Assembly (NCBI GenBank): GCA_938016265.1
Contig: CALLWB010000030.1
Location: forward strand, 116,312 to 180,311
Source of the DNA: an uncultured Saprospiraceae bacterium
GTDB taxonomy: Bacteria; Bacteroidota; Bacteroidia; Chitinophagales; Saprospiraceae
DNA length: 64,000 nucleotides
Reading direction: 5' to 3'
Each line of letters starts with the position of its first letter. Position 1 is the stretch's first letter. The notes under the pieces are model-generated. The model did not search any database. It worked only from the letters and a program-made list of their open reading frames with translations, and was not told where the DNA came from. This document shows positions 8,061 to 16,959 of the stretch, in pieces. The position numbers and the translations under genes were made by a program.

Positions 8061-10892
8061 ATGAAACAGTTTTTGCTTTTATGGATAGTCGTTTGTTGGA
8101 TATGCCAACTAGCTGTAGGCCAGGTGACTAGTTTGCCTGCCTCCAACGTGTTTTACGACATGAAAGTAGCAGAAGGCAGGCCATTAGCCGTCAAGAAACT
8201 AGACGTCTCCAGACAAGGACTCAAAACCATCCCGGCGAGTATCACCAATTTCAGAAATCTGAGCTCTTTAAATCTTTCAGGGAATGACCTCGAAGTTTTG
8301 CCCTCTTTTTTTAGTTCACTGGTCAACTTGAAAGAGTTGAATCTCAGTCACATGCCTACTCTAAAAGCGACTCAACTCTTCGATAATATCAAATCCCTCC
8401 GCAACTTACGATCCCTCAACCTGGAAAGCGGCACCTTTGTCATTCTTCCCTATGAAGTGACGGAGCTCAAAAATTTGGAATACATCAATTTACACAACAA
8501 TCTTTTTGATGAACTGCCTACTTTTGTTCTAGAGCTAACAGAGTTGAAATCCCTCAATTTGTCCAATAACAAGCTGGAAAAGTTGGATTATGGGATCTAC
8601 AAATTGCAAAATCTGAAAGAAATTGATCTCTCCTTCAACGAGAAGTTGGATTACGGAGATGCTATGTTTACTCTTTCCTATATGACCAATCTCGAAAAGG
8701 TAAGCATCAGAGGACTGAAAGAGGTTCCCGAAGAACTCAACAAACTACAACAAGTCAAATACCTTGACCTTAGTCGCGGCGAATTCGACAGGATTCCAAT
8801 AAAAATGAAAGACTTGAATAGTTTAGAACACTTGAATCTGAACTATTGTAATAAATTGAATATGGATGAAGGACTACCAAAACTAGGTAGTCTGACCCAA
8901 CTCAAAAAACTAGAGATTCTTAGCGATAAAACTTATTTTTTGCCGAAAGGCGTTGGCAAATTTGTCAACCTGGAGGAACTAAGTATTGGGGGTAGAGTCT
9001 GGAAGTTATTGTCTCCAGACACCAAAAAATTAGTTCGGCTAAAATCACTTGTCGTCTCTAATTCACCGTTGATGGATATTAGAGATCTTGTTGATAAATT
9101 GGTGGATATTAATACCCTCAGTTCTCTTAGCCTGAAGCTCTGCGATCTGAAAGAGTTTCCAATGGAAATATTCAAATTAAAAAAACTGGAGAACGTTGAT
9201 TTAAGAGGGAATTTCATCACTACACTACCTGATGAGATTGCGAATATGAAGAACCTAAAGAAGCTGGATTTACGAGGCAATCAAATTCATCAAAGTGAGA
9301 TCCTGCGGTTCGTCAATCAACTACCTAATTGTGAAATATTATACAATAAAACCAGCCCGAAAAAACGATTTGCTGCTATAGAGCCTCCGGTTAAAACGGT
9401 AAAGGTAGAACCAACCACCTATAAGATACACAAAAGCGCTACCGGGTTTCAACATCCGTCGGGGACCAAGGTAGTCATCCCCAAAGATGCGTTTCTGCAT
9501 CTCAATGGACAAAGTGTGGCAGGCAATGTGGAAGTGCACTACAGGGAGTTTTTTAATCCACTGGATATTTGGTCAAGTGGTGTCCCGATGACGGTAGATT
9601 CTGTAGGAAATCAGTACGATCTAAAAACAGCAGGAATCATTGAATTTGAAGCCACCAGCCAAGGAAAACAATTGAAGGCAAACCCTGCAGTACCGATTAC
9701 CATAGAAATGTTATCACCGCTTTCAGATGATGATATTTATGACATTCATTACTACAATCTGGCTACTAGCAAATGGCAATTTGCAGGCCGGGACAAGATC
9801 TTAGGAAAAGAGAAAGCTTCCAATACTGGCAACGCCAACGACCCTTTTGCCGGTGGATTTATGAATACAAAGGTTCCTGTCATGCCAACTCGACCTGTAC
9901 CGCCTGAGGTCGAAGAATTGGACGTATCGTTTCTAGGAAAAAAACGTAAAAAAACGGTTTCTTTTAAAGGACAATATTACGATGATCAGAATACTAGAAA
10001 AGTAGGGTGGGGGACTAAGTTTTTTAATGATTTGGACGTGGTAGAAAATGTAGCCTGGCTGTACGATGGCAAATATTGGCGGTCAGACTCTAAAATGCTG
10101 GATACCTTAAGCAGGATTAATGCACAGATTAAAGCCGCAGAAGCCGATCGATCAGTGTTGGATGATATGAATATTTCCTTTGCAGAACTAAGTGCCAAAA
10201 AAACACTCGACGTTCTGTTGGAGCCGGGGAAAGAAGAAGGGAAGTTTATCCTGAAATTTATCCGCGCCATAGATACGATTATCATTCCAGTAAAATCCAA
10301 TCAAATACCTTCTGAAAAAACGGAAGCGGAAAAGTTCTTTACCGATTACATTAATCTCCGCGCAGAGCGCTCAGAAAATTGGGATAAAGTAGATAATGAC
10401 TACAAAGAAAATCTCAAAAAATATGAGCAAGCTGTTGATCAATACCGGGTCGATCTAAGCAATTATTCCAATGATATTGGTCCTTTAGGTGGAATGGTGC
10501 AAAATGGAAATGATAAAATAAGGAGGCGAGTCTCCTTGTCGAAATTTGGTATTTTTTCTGTGAATAAAATTCAACTTCGGGACACCGAAAATCTAACCAC
10601 GCAGTATGTCGACGGAAGCGGAAATGTATATGAAGCACAGCGTGTATACGTACTTGATGAAACAAACAATTCTGTCATCGTTAATGCTGGCAATCAATTG
10701 TCCTACGATCCGCATTCAAAAAACACGATCATCGCCGTTCTCGACAATGGTGATCTGGGAGTAATCAACAGCGGCGCATTCAGAAGAATGAAGAAAAAAA
10801 TCAAGGAAGGCAACACCCTATTAAAACTGGAGGTACTTCCTAAAGAAAGTCTTACGATGCTTCGGCTTAAGCATGTGCTTAGTCTTTATTAG
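8061..10892 (+). CDS. Large secreted leucine-rich-repeat protein with ZU5-like domain
   Basis: 943 residues. It starts with a signal peptide (QFLLLWIVVCWICQLAVGQ). From about residue 45 to 430 there are leucine-rich repeats of the LxxLxLxxNxLxxLP type, roughly 15 units. Around residues 460-570 a beta-rich domain carries GTKVVIPKDAF and SSGVPM, the pattern of the ZU5-like domain seen in many Bacteroidota surface proteins. The rest is charged, with a coiled-coil-prone part (about 770-810). ATG 8061 is chosen over the TTG at 8058 because it opens the signal peptide. Probably a surface or periplasmic interaction protein; the ligand is unknown. Confidence 0.8.
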   Translation: MKQFLLLWIVVCWICQLAVGQVTSLPASNVFYDMKVAEGRPLAVKKLDVSRQGLKTIPASITNFRNLSSLNLSGNDLEVLPSFFSSLVNLKELNLSHMPTLKATQLFDNIKSLRNLRSLNLESGTFVILPYEVTELKNLEYINLHNNLFDELPTFVLELTELKSLNLSNNKLEKLDYGIYKLQNLKEIDLSFNEKLDYGDAMFTLSYMTNLEKVSIRGLKEVPEELNKLQQVKYLDLSRGEFDRIPIKMKDLNSLEHLNLNYCNKLNMDEGLPKLGSLTQLKKLEILSDKTYFLPKGVGKFVNLEELSIGGRVWKLLSPDTKKLVRLKSLVVSNSPLMDIRDLVDKLVDINTLSSLSLKLCDLKEFPMEIFKLKKLENVDLRGNFITTLPDEIANMKNLKKLDLRGNQIHQSEILRFVNQLPNCEILYNKTSPKKRFAAIEPPVKTVKVEPTTYKIHKSATGFQHPSGTKVVIPKDAFLHLNGQSVAGNVEVHYREFFNPLDIWSSGVPMTVDSVGNQYDLKTAGIIEFEATSQGKQLKANPAVPITIEMLSPLSDDDIYDIHYYNLATSKWQFAGRDKILGKEKASNTGNANDPFAGGFMNTKVPVMPTRPVPPEVEELDVSFLGKKRKKTVSFKGQYYDDQNTRKVGWGTKFFNDLDVVENVAWLYDGKYWRSDSKMLDTLSRINAQIKAAEADRSVLDDMNISFAELSAKKTLDVLLEPGKEEGKFILKFIRAIDTIIIPVKSNQIPSEKTEAEKFFTDYINLRAERSENWDKVDNDYKENLKKYEQAVDQYRVDLSNYSNDIGPLGGMVQNGNDKIRRRVSLSKFGIFSVNKIQLRDTENLTTQYVDGSGNVYEAQRVYVLDETNNSVIVNAGNQLSYDPHSKNTIIAVLDNGDLGVINSGAFRRMKKKIKEGNTLLKLEVLPKESLTMLRLKHVLSLY

Positions 10893-11009
10893 GAGTGGAG
10901 GCACTCGTTTTACTTGGGCAAAACTTAGTGTTTTGTTGGTTGTTGAGTATAACCGTTTAATCGTCTCTTTGCCCGCTGCCAATTTTGCGTCAGCAAAAAA
11001 AGGCCTCTA
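10893..11009. repeat. Family 2 hairpin element, two inverted copies between convergent genes
   Basis: Copy A (GTGGAGGCACTCG, then GTTTT 10907-10911 paired with AAAAC 10920-10924) and copy B in opposite orientation (TTTTGC 10983-10988 / GCAAAA 10993-10998 followed by GGCCTCTACTAC) face each other between the ends of the LRR gene and xerD. Both arms carry the GTAGAGG/CCTCTAC motif. They could also act as a bidirectional terminator. Confidence 0.5.
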
Positions 11010-11930
11010 CTACTTCTTATTCCTAGGATGAAAATTCAATATCGTATCTCGCAAATAATCAATATCCATGTGCATGTAGATTTCCGTAGTTGTAATAGAC
11101 TCATGGCCCAGCATATCCTGAACCGCCTTTAGATCTGCGCCTCCTTCAATTAGGTGGGTGGCGAAGGAATGTCGGAAGGTGTGGGGGCTCACCGATTTTT
11201 CTATTCCAGCCAATCCGGTTAGTTTTTTGATGATGGTGTATATCATGACCCTGGTCAACTGCCGTCCGCGTCTATTTAGGAAAACAATGTCTTCTTGTCC
11301 AGGTTTTATTTTTGTAGAATGTCTGCCATGTAGCACATCGTTTAAGTACAGTTTGATCGCAGTAGCTGCGCTATTCCCTATAGGGACCAAACGTTCCTTA
11401 TTGCCTTTTCCGACCACTTTGACAAAACCGACTTCCAGGAATAAATTAGAGAGTTTTAATTCTGTCAATTCTGTTACTCGAAGGCCACAGGCATAAAGTG
11501 TTTCTATGATCGCTTTGTTGCGGAGTACTAGCATTGGGTCTTTCTCAAACTCGAGTGCATTGAGAAGGAGATTGATTTCTTCGTAGGAAAGGACGGTTGG
11601 TATTTTTCGGGCTATTCGCGGGCCTTCCAGTAGATCTGTTGGATTAGTGTCCAGTAGGTCCTCCATAAGAAGGTATTTATAAAATGCTTTTAATCCGGAA
11701 ATTATCCTGGCTTGGGAGGAAGCCATCAATCCAAGATCATTGATCCAATGAATGTATTCCTCCAGATGATGCAATTCAATTTCCTTGTAAGAGAGGTCGT
11801 AGTTTTTGATCTCCAAAAAGGTAGTAAATTTGTCCATATCACCCAAGTAGGCCTGTACAGAGTTGCCAGAAAGAGACCGCTCTAACATGAGATAACCTTC
11901 AAATCCCTTGATCAGACTTTTCCATTTCAT
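11010..11930 (-). CDS. xerD: Site-specific tyrosine recombinase XerD
   Basis: 306 residues with an N-terminal SAM-like core-binding domain (about 1-95) and a C-terminal catalytic domain. The catalytic residues are all visible: Arg in CGLRVTEL, Lys in VVGKGNKERLVP, His-x-x-Arg in HTFRHSFATHL, His in LGHESITTT and Tyr in EIYMHM. Length and the pattern around the active site fit chromosome-dimer-resolving XerD rather than a phage integrase, and no mobile element flanks it. It acts at dif on the chromosome; I did not find a dif site in the window. Confidence 0.93.
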   Translation of the reverse strand: MKWKSLIKGFEGYLMLERSLSGNSVQAYLGDMDKFTTFLEIKNYDLSYKEIELHHLEEYIHWINDLGLMASSQARIISGLKAFYKYLLMEDLLDTNPTDLLEGPRIARKIPTVLSYEEINLLLNALEFEKDPMLVLRNKAIIETLYACGLRVTELTELKLSNLFLEVGFVKVVGKGNKERLVPIGNSAATAIKLYLNDVLHGRHSTKIKPGQEDIVFLNRRGRQLTRVMIYTIIKKLTGLAGIEKSVSPHTFRHSFATHLIEGGADLKAVQDMLGHESITTTEIYMHMDIDYLRDTILNFHPRNKK

Positions 11931-11957
11931 CTACCAAAATTAAGAAGATATTCCTAA

Positions 11958-12055
11958 GTTTGTGTAATAGTTAATTGTTAATGGTGTAATGGGGAATAGT
12001 AGCCCGCAATTTGGAACCATTACCTATTAACCAATCCTCATTAACCAATAACAGT
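11958..12055. repeat. AT-rich palindromic repeat (family 1), copy 2
   Basis: Left arm GTAATAGTTAATTGTTAATGG and right arm CCATTACCTATTAACCAATC… form an imperfect inverted repeat of about 35 bases per arm directly upstream of aroQ. It fills the whole aroQ leader and resembles the copies at 6.3, 15.2 and 39.2 kb. Confidence 0.5.
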
Positions 12056-12481
12056 ATGAAACTAATCATCATCAACGGTCCTAATCTAAATTTGCTAGGA
12101 AAAAGACAACCTGAAGTCTACGGACACCAGTCTTTTGAATCTTACTTTGAAGAATTGGTTGTAGCTAATCCAAGCATCAATTTAGAATATTTTCAGAGTA
12201 ACTACGAAGGGGCCTTGATTGACAAACTGCATGAGTGTGGGTTTTCTTATGATGGGATTATTATCAATGCAGGCGGCTATACCCATACCTCAGTGGCTTT
12301 GGGGGATGCAATAGCAGCGATCGAAACACCAACTATCGAAGTGCATATTTCCAATATCTATGAGCGCGAAAAATTTCGTCATCATTCTTTTCTTCTAGCT
12401 AATTGTATTTTTAGTGTGGTAGGGGAGGGATTGTTCGGTTATCAAAAAGCGATCAACTACTTTGTAGAACCAACCTCCTGA
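12056..12481 (+). CDS. aroQ: Type II 3-dehydroquinate dehydratase
   Basis: Third step of the shikimate pathway, dehydrating 3-dehydroquinate to 3-dehydroshikimate. 141 residues, normal for the dodecameric type II enzyme. Signatures are NGPNLNLLGKRQPEVYG (catalytic Tyr in the last part), SNYEGALIDKLHE, NAGGYTHTSVAL (catalytic His) and EVHISNIYEREKFRHHS (substrate-binding Arg). ATG 12056 is chosen because it starts the family's first strand MKLIIINGPN; codons from the TTG at 12011 lie in the repeat. Not clustered with other aro genes; a DAHP synthase is 11 kb away. Confidence 0.95.
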   Translation: MKLIIINGPNLNLLGKRQPEVYGHQSFESYFEELVVANPSINLEYFQSNYEGALIDKLHECGFSYDGIIINAGGYTHTSVALGDAIAAIETPTIEVHISNIYEREKFRHHSFLLANCIFSVVGEGLFGYQKAINYFVEPTS

Positions 12482-12951
12482 TCAGCGAATCATTAATCTT
12501 TGCATATTGCTTTTATTTTGGGGTGTGAAATTTACTTGTTTGATCGTGAGAATTCATATTTAATAAATTCTAAACCTTAAAATTTGATGATTTTTTTGTC
12601 ACAAATGATTAGCTTTTTTTAGTTAAAAATTTACTTATTTTTATTTATAGAATTGGTTTGTTGCTAGAAGTCAGTGAAAAGTGGGTATCGTTTTTTTATA
12701 TCAATAAATAAGCTCAGCATTTTCTTGTTTTTGCCCTGACATGCTTGGTTGTTTTTGTGTTTTAATTAATGCAACGATACCACAGAAAATCACCTCTATG
12801 TAAGTGAAACCCATAAGAAGTCTCCTTTTCGGAACTTACTATTCTAGCCATCAAAACATAATGATCTCCTTATAAAGAAATTATAAGTCTGGATATATTT
12901 CAGACGAATTTCCTCAGTCCTCCAGTATTATACCTCCTCCATTTCCTCAAC
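12482..12951 (+). ncRNA. Gene-free stretch, possible small RNA at its right end (about 12780-12984)
   Basis: No credible open frame. From about 12780 onward there are several small hairpins (for example TTATAA…TTATAA near 12875 and GTCTG…CAGAC near 12888-12906), then a pyrimidine-rich run with repeated CCTCC/TCCTC motifs, and then a perfect 12-bp terminator at 12952. The terminator is about 470 bases past aroQ, too far to belong to it comfortably, so a separate short transcript is plausible. I found no exact TAnnTTTG promoter. The call is tentative. Confidence 0.3.
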
Positions 12952-12984
12952 AAGCCTCTTCGAATCTCGAAGAGGCTTTTTTTT
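12952..12984 (+). terminator. Strong orphan rho-independent terminator
   Basis: A perfect 12-bp stem (AAGCCTCTTCGA/TCGAAGAGGCTT, 3-base loop) is followed by six further T's. It is the strongest plus-strand terminator in the window, yet the nearest upstream plus-strand gene ends at 12481. Confidence 0.85.
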
Positions 12985-13070
12985 GGGGAAACGGGTAGAA
13001 AGAGATTCGTTTTGCTTCGCAAAACTGTTGGTAGAGAGACCGCTTCGCTAAGGGACATTCTTGTGTGTGG
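12985..13070. repeat. Family 2 hairpin element, copy at 13.0 kb
   Basis: GGTAGAAAGAGATTCG, then a perfect 7-bp hairpin GTTTTGC (13009-13015) / GCAAAAC (13019-13025) with loop TTC, then GGTAGAGAGACC and GGGACATTC. This order is nearly identical to the 41.5 kb copy. It lies just downstream of a terminator and in the 3' flank of the minus-strand gene ending at 13176. Confidence 0.55.
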
Positions 13071-13175
13071 TATTGAAGGATTGTCAGCCTCCAATAAGTT
13101 TAACAATACCGCCGTCGAGGTTCCTCCCCTTTTTGAACTGTCGTTCAAAACTCTTCTAGATCCCTGCCAATTCAA

Positions 13176-15164
13176 TCAACTAGTCATGGTATCCGCAATA
13201 GTCATGTTCAGTTGATCGATAGGAAGGTTTTTTTCGTTGGATCTAAGAATCGCATGGCCTTTCAAATATCCGGGGATAGTGGTGGTCTCTTCTGCTAGAA
13301 GGATGGTTCGCTTAGAGAGCGCACGCAGCATTCCTAAAAGGTAAGATTCGTGATCAGAAAGATGGCTGACATCAAAGAGTACTAAGTCCAAATCAGATAG
13401 CCTCGCAACTGAAAAATAAGTTTCCTCTTCAACTTCAAATGGAATAGCGTTTAGCCCTAAAGATTTCAGAGGGGCGGTTAGTTTATCGGTAGAAATTTTA
13501 CTTGACTTTGAAAGGAATATACCACAATTTTTAAGTACTTCGATTTGCTCTATTCCACCAGCAAGGTGTGGCCCGGTCTCCTGATATTCTTGCAAAATAT
13601 GGATAATCGATTCTTTGATTTGTTGAAGTTTGTTGAAATCGTTCATGATGACCGAATAAAAACAATTTGGCAAATTTGTATTTCCTTTAAAATGCAGATT
13701 GATGGTTATGCTTCTACCATCTGCTGATTTTTTGCTGATATAAATATTGTCGTGGGTGTTTTCTTCGAAAATTTCAATTAGATCAAGGAAATTCTCATCA
13801 TAAAAATAATGTTTGTTGCCATTCAGCGTAGTCAGTCGTACAGATATGGCTTCTCCTTGCAAATAGTCAGTAGATAGTGTCTTCAAGAACCAAATCAACT
13901 GACCAGCGGAGATAGTAGGATCAAAGTAGAACGCATCCTGAAGGTTAGGTTTTTCTATCAGCGCTTGGGCTTCTTTTCTGGTTCTGGGTTGTAGCCCCTC
14001 CTTGACAAAATTTAGCGCTTTTTCGTTGTCTACAGAGGTCGGCAAGGCGATATAGTAGTAGCCAATCGCATGAGTGAGGCTCCGAAAACTGATACATATG
14101 TTTATGAAATAAAGTTCTTTAACATTTTTTGTTGCGTACAATAAGCCCTCCCGGTTTCGTCGGAATAAATCACGTAACACTTTGCAGTCAGATTCTGAGT
14201 AACAATAGCTCTTATGGGCAGTTGAAATAAACCGAAGCTCCAGTTCTTCCTGAGGAATGAAATTCTTAGATAGAAACTCCAGGAAGTCGACAATTTCATC
14301 CGTACTCAAACTGCCATCTATCTCAAATTGCCCCTGGAGATAGGGCCTTTTGGATACCGACATTTTATGTGAAGTAAGCTGTCGTTTGTTTAGACGGAGC
14401 CCTTCAAGGATTAAATTTCTCGCACTGGCATTTTTGCTTTTGGAGTTTGATTCCATTTCGATGGTACCATATCCGCTGCGGTCGTCTTCAAAGTATAAAT
14501 TGAGTTCAAAGTTGCTGCCGTTTCTTGATTGTTTGTGGATGGAGACAATTTTTCGCTTAGACTCCCAAAGGTGTTCTTTTAGACTTCCAAGTTGATGCTC
14601 ACCCAGGAGAATCAGACTGTCATTTTTTGTAAGAATGTCGATCTCCACCTCTAGATTTGGGAGTATACGTTCGTCAATTTTTCGAATGATGTGGGCTAGT
14701 TCCCGTCGACTCATGGACGCATTAAAATGGAAGGTGTCGGATAGGCTGATTTCAGTTGCTTTGGTGGTGATTTCCTTTTCCGTTTGAAGTTTTTCAAGGA
14801 GAAATTCCTCTATTAGTCTATTTTCTTCATCGGAAGAAGAGGCGATGGCGATACTGATTTTCTGTTTTTCGAAGACCTGTTTTAGGTAGAGCGTCAGTGA
14901 AGTTGGGGGGATGTTGGGGTTGGATTGAATTTGAGAAAGGGTCAAGCTATTGATCACCTCTTTGTTCTCCAAAAACAAATTGTACACCTGTTCACTGCTT
15001 AAATCGTAATGATATTCTCCATCAGCAGTGGTAATGTCTATACTGAAATTTTCAGAATTTATAAATTGAAGGGCGATTTCATCAAGAACCTTCAGCAAGT
15101 TTCTAGTCGTCAAATCCTTGTTTAAATAAAAATCTTCATTGACATGTAATATTTTTCCCGCCAT
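13176..15164 (-). CDS. Four-repeat protein with degenerate nucleoside deoxyribosyltransferase/TIR-like C-terminal domain
   Basis: 662 residues, cytoplasmic, no signal or membrane segment. I recognise no named family for most of it. Four diverged copies of a ~120-residue alpha/beta unit are visible at about 4-128, 138-257, 276-392 and 406-524. Each has 'F(h/y)(f/l)…ls…l…l', a strand-turn-strand with a T/S-x-x-G motif, and a helix-ending 'N..i..il..L'. The C-terminal 541-660 looks like the Rossmann-like domain shared by nucleoside 2-deoxyribosyltransferase-like and TIR-like proteins: strand CGIFLSKS, DLDLVLFDVSHLSDHES, YLLGMLRALSKRTILLAE. Where active relatives have the catalytic Glu of YELG, this protein has Leu (YLLG). 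It is monocistronic, with palindromic repeats upstream. Sensor or conflict functions are inference only. Confidence 0.6.
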   Translation of the reverse strand: MAGKILHVNEDFYLNKDLTTRNLLKVLDEIALQFINSENFSIDITTADGEYHYDLSSEQVYNLFLENKEVINSLTLSQIQSNPNIPPTSLTLYLKQVFEKQKISIAIASSSDEENRLIEEFLLEKLQTEKEITTKATEISLSDTFHFNASMSRRELAHIIRKIDERILPNLEVEIDILTKNDSLILLGEHQLGSLKEHLWESKRKIVSIHKQSRNGSNFELNLYFEDDRSGYGTIEMESNSKSKNASARNLILEGLRLNKRQLTSHKMSVSKRPYLQGQFEIDGSLSTDEIVDFLEFLSKNFIPQEELELRFISTAHKSYCYSESDCKVLRDLFRRNREGLLYATKNVKELYFINICISFRSLTHAIGYYYIALPTSVDNEKALNFVKEGLQPRTRKEAQALIEKPNLQDAFYFDPTISAGQLIWFLKTLSTDYLQGEAISVRLTTLNGNKHYFYDENFLDLIEIFEENTHDNIYISKKSADGRSITINLHFKGNTNLPNCFYSVIMNDFNKLQQIKESIIHILQEYQETGPHLAGGIEQIEVLKNCGIFLSKSSKISTDKLTAPLKSLGLNAIPFEVEEETYFSVARLSDLDLVLFDVSHLSDHESYLLGMLRALSKRTILLAEETTTIPGYLKGHAILRSNEKNLPIDQLNMTIADTMTS

Positions 15165-15330
15165 TTTTATGCTGAGTTAATAGAGTTACTGGGTTGTGAG
15201 TATCGTCCCGATGCTAAAATAGGTAGTGCTATAAATATTCAGTTACCTACAGCTATTCTTAACAGCCCAATATACTTAATAACTCAATAATTGAATAACC
15301 AATAGTTCAATAACCAATTCCCAAATAGAA
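15165..15330. repeat. AT-rich palindromic repeat (family 1), copy 3
   Basis: Left arm around GAGTTAATAGAGTTACTGGG and right arm AACTCAATAATTGAATAACC with tandem AATAACCAATAGTTCAATAACC-like units. It occupies most of the space between the divergent genes at 15164 and 15443. A ~60-base centre separates the arms. Confidence 0.5.
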
Positions 15331-15442
15331 AAAAATACTTATAAATTCAATTAATCACATTAAATTACGGATATTGGTAGTTTATAGGAGGTTGAATACC
15401 AAAAACCATTTGAGAAATAAATACGTCTAAAGATCATCCCCA

Positions 15443-16279
15443 ATGAACCTACGTAGAGCACTTTTTAAGCTAGTTGATGAAGATAATGCTGCCAATCTGA
15501 AAGTAAACGCTTTCTTTGGATTCCTGATTATTTTCATTATTATTTTGAACGTTATCAGTATCATTGCAGAGTCCTTTGAAGTGTTTGAAAAAACCTACCG
15601 CAATGAGTTGTACTTGCTAGAGCTTTTTTCGGTCATCGTTTTTTCGTTTGAGTACATTGCAAGGTTGGTCACCTCAGATATGCGTCGGCCGGAACTCACG
15701 AAACCTAAAGCAGCCAGCAATTTTGTTTTATCGCCGATGGCCATCATCGATTTGCTTGCGATTGCTCCATTCTTTATTGAAATTCTCTTCTCTGCATTGA
15801 ATATTGACCTTCGTTCTGTTCGGGCCTTGCGTTTATTGCGGTTACTCCGATTGTTCAAACTCGGTCGTTATTCGAAGTCCATACAGATGATGGCAGATGT
15901 GACGAAGGAGAAAGCGCCAGAGTTGGGTGTCGCGTTGTTTGTTACCGGAATTCTGCTTACTATCGCTTCGGTTTTAATGTATTATTTGGAGCATGATGTT
16001 CAACCAGAGGCCTTTCCAAATATTTTAGCCACCTTTTGGTGGGCTATTTGTACATTGACTACTGTGGGATATGGAGATGTATTTCCAGTGACGGGATGGG
16101 GGCAGTTGGTCGGTGGTGTCATTGCCGTTTTGGGTATTGGTATGGTCGCTCTGCCTACGGGGATCATCAGTTCTGCATTTGTGGATAAAATGAATGATGA
16201 AAAAGAATCTAAAGCAGAAAAAAATCCACTCAACTATTGTCCTCATTGTGGAGAACGTCTCCCTCATGGACAGGTTTAA
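15443..16279 (+). CDS. Voltage-gated-type potassium channel (six-transmembrane)
   Basis: 278 residues forming a tetrameric K+ channel subunit in the inner membrane. Six hydrophobic segments are visible, the first being FFGFLIIFIIILNVISII. The S4-like helix has regularly spaced arginines (RSVRALRLLRLLRLFKLGR), and the selectivity filter TLTTVGYGD lies in the pore loop before S6. The cytoplasmic tail ends in a CPHCG half zinc ribbon, unusual for bacterial Kv-type channels. It stands alone between a palindromic repeat and a lipoprotein gene. Channel identity is firm; gating and ion preference rest on motifs. Confidence 0.9.
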   Translation: MNLRRALFKLVDEDNAANLKVNAFFGFLIIFIIILNVISIIAESFEVFEKTYRNELYLLELFSVIVFSFEYIARLVTSDMRRPELTKPKAASNFVLSPMAIIDLLAIAPFFIEILFSALNIDLRSVRALRLLRLLRLFKLGRYSKSIQMMADVTKEKAPELGVALFVTGILLTIASVLMYYLEHDVQPEAFPNILATFWWAICTLTTVGYGDVFPVTGWGQLVGGVIAVLGIGMVALPTGIISSAFVDKMNDEKESKAEKNPLNYCPHCGERLPHGQV

Positions 16280-16406
16280 ATAGTAATGGTGCAATAGTTG
16301 TTGGTGTATAATAGTATACTAGCTTTACGAGACGAAAAAAGTCAAATTCTGCAGGAGTATATTGTTTAGTATTAAATCAGAAATTCCAAGTAAAAAATAC
16401 CTTTCA

Positions 16407-16862
16407 ATGAAAAATTTATTTTTTCTAATCCTACTTTTTAATCTGGCTTGCGGTACCACCAAAACGGATACGACCTTGGAGAAAGAAGAGCCTAAAGAAG
16501 AGGTAACTCCTAAGAAAGAAGTTTGTGAATCAATAGAAATGGATACTCGAAACTACGCGTCTGCTCCTGAAGATCTTTTTAATTTATTGGCCGCAAGAGT
16601 AGAATACAATTGCCTGGCTATCGATGTTTCTTATAGTGGCGGTTGCGGAGGAGCAACATTCAAAATGTTCGGACAAGCAACCATTGGCAAGATGCCGCCT
16701 CCTATCGTTTTGCTAAAACTTTCCCTCGATGATCAAGACAACTGTAGAGGAATGGTCAAAAAGACGCTCTACTTCGACCTGACAGATGCCCAACAACAAA
16801 ATTACCAGGAAGTTTCTTTACAACTAAAAGGACTTGAACGGCAAATTCCATACAAATATTAA
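16407..16862 (+). CDS. Small lipoprotein, unknown function
   Basis: 151 residues. The N-terminus is a lipoprotein signal (MKNLFFLILLFNLACG) with a lipobox Cys, followed by a Glu/Lys/Thr-rich linker (EKEEPKEEVTPKKE). The body has paired cysteines (VEYNCLAIDVSYSGGCGG … DNCRG) and beta-strand character, reminiscent of small periplasmic immunoglobulin-like folds. ATG 16407 is chosen because it begins the signal sequence; the frame is open to a TTG at 16362. I do not recognise the family. Confidence 0.65.
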   Translation: MKNLFFLILLFNLACGTTKTDTTLEKEEPKEEVTPKKEVCESIEMDTRNYASAPEDLFNLLAARVEYNCLAIDVSYSGGCGGATFKMFGQATIGKMPPPIVLLKLSLDDQDNCRGMVKKTLYFDLTDAQQQNYQEVSLQLKGLERQIPYKY

Positions 16863-16955
16863 TAGGGACTTTGGGTGAAAGTAATTAGTATAAGATATAG
16901 ACGATTTAACCCAATAACTTAACACATCAATTACCTATTAAGTAAGATACAATTC
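16863..16955. repeat. AT-rich family 1-like sequence
   Basis: AACCCAATAACTTAACACATC and TTACCTATTAAGTAAG match the right arm of family 1 elsewhere; the left arm is weak (GGTGAAAGTAATTAG). It sits between the convergent lipoprotein and helicase genes. Confidence 0.35.
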
Positions 16956-16959
16956 CCCT

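Noticed and set aside
11935..11942. TAATTTTG on the minus strand as xerD promoter
   Set aside because: It lies within 12 bases of the start codon, which would leave essentially no leader.
12900..13215. Open frames on both strands around the orphan terminator
   Set aside because: They run through the terminator and repeat and have no recognisable protein pattern.
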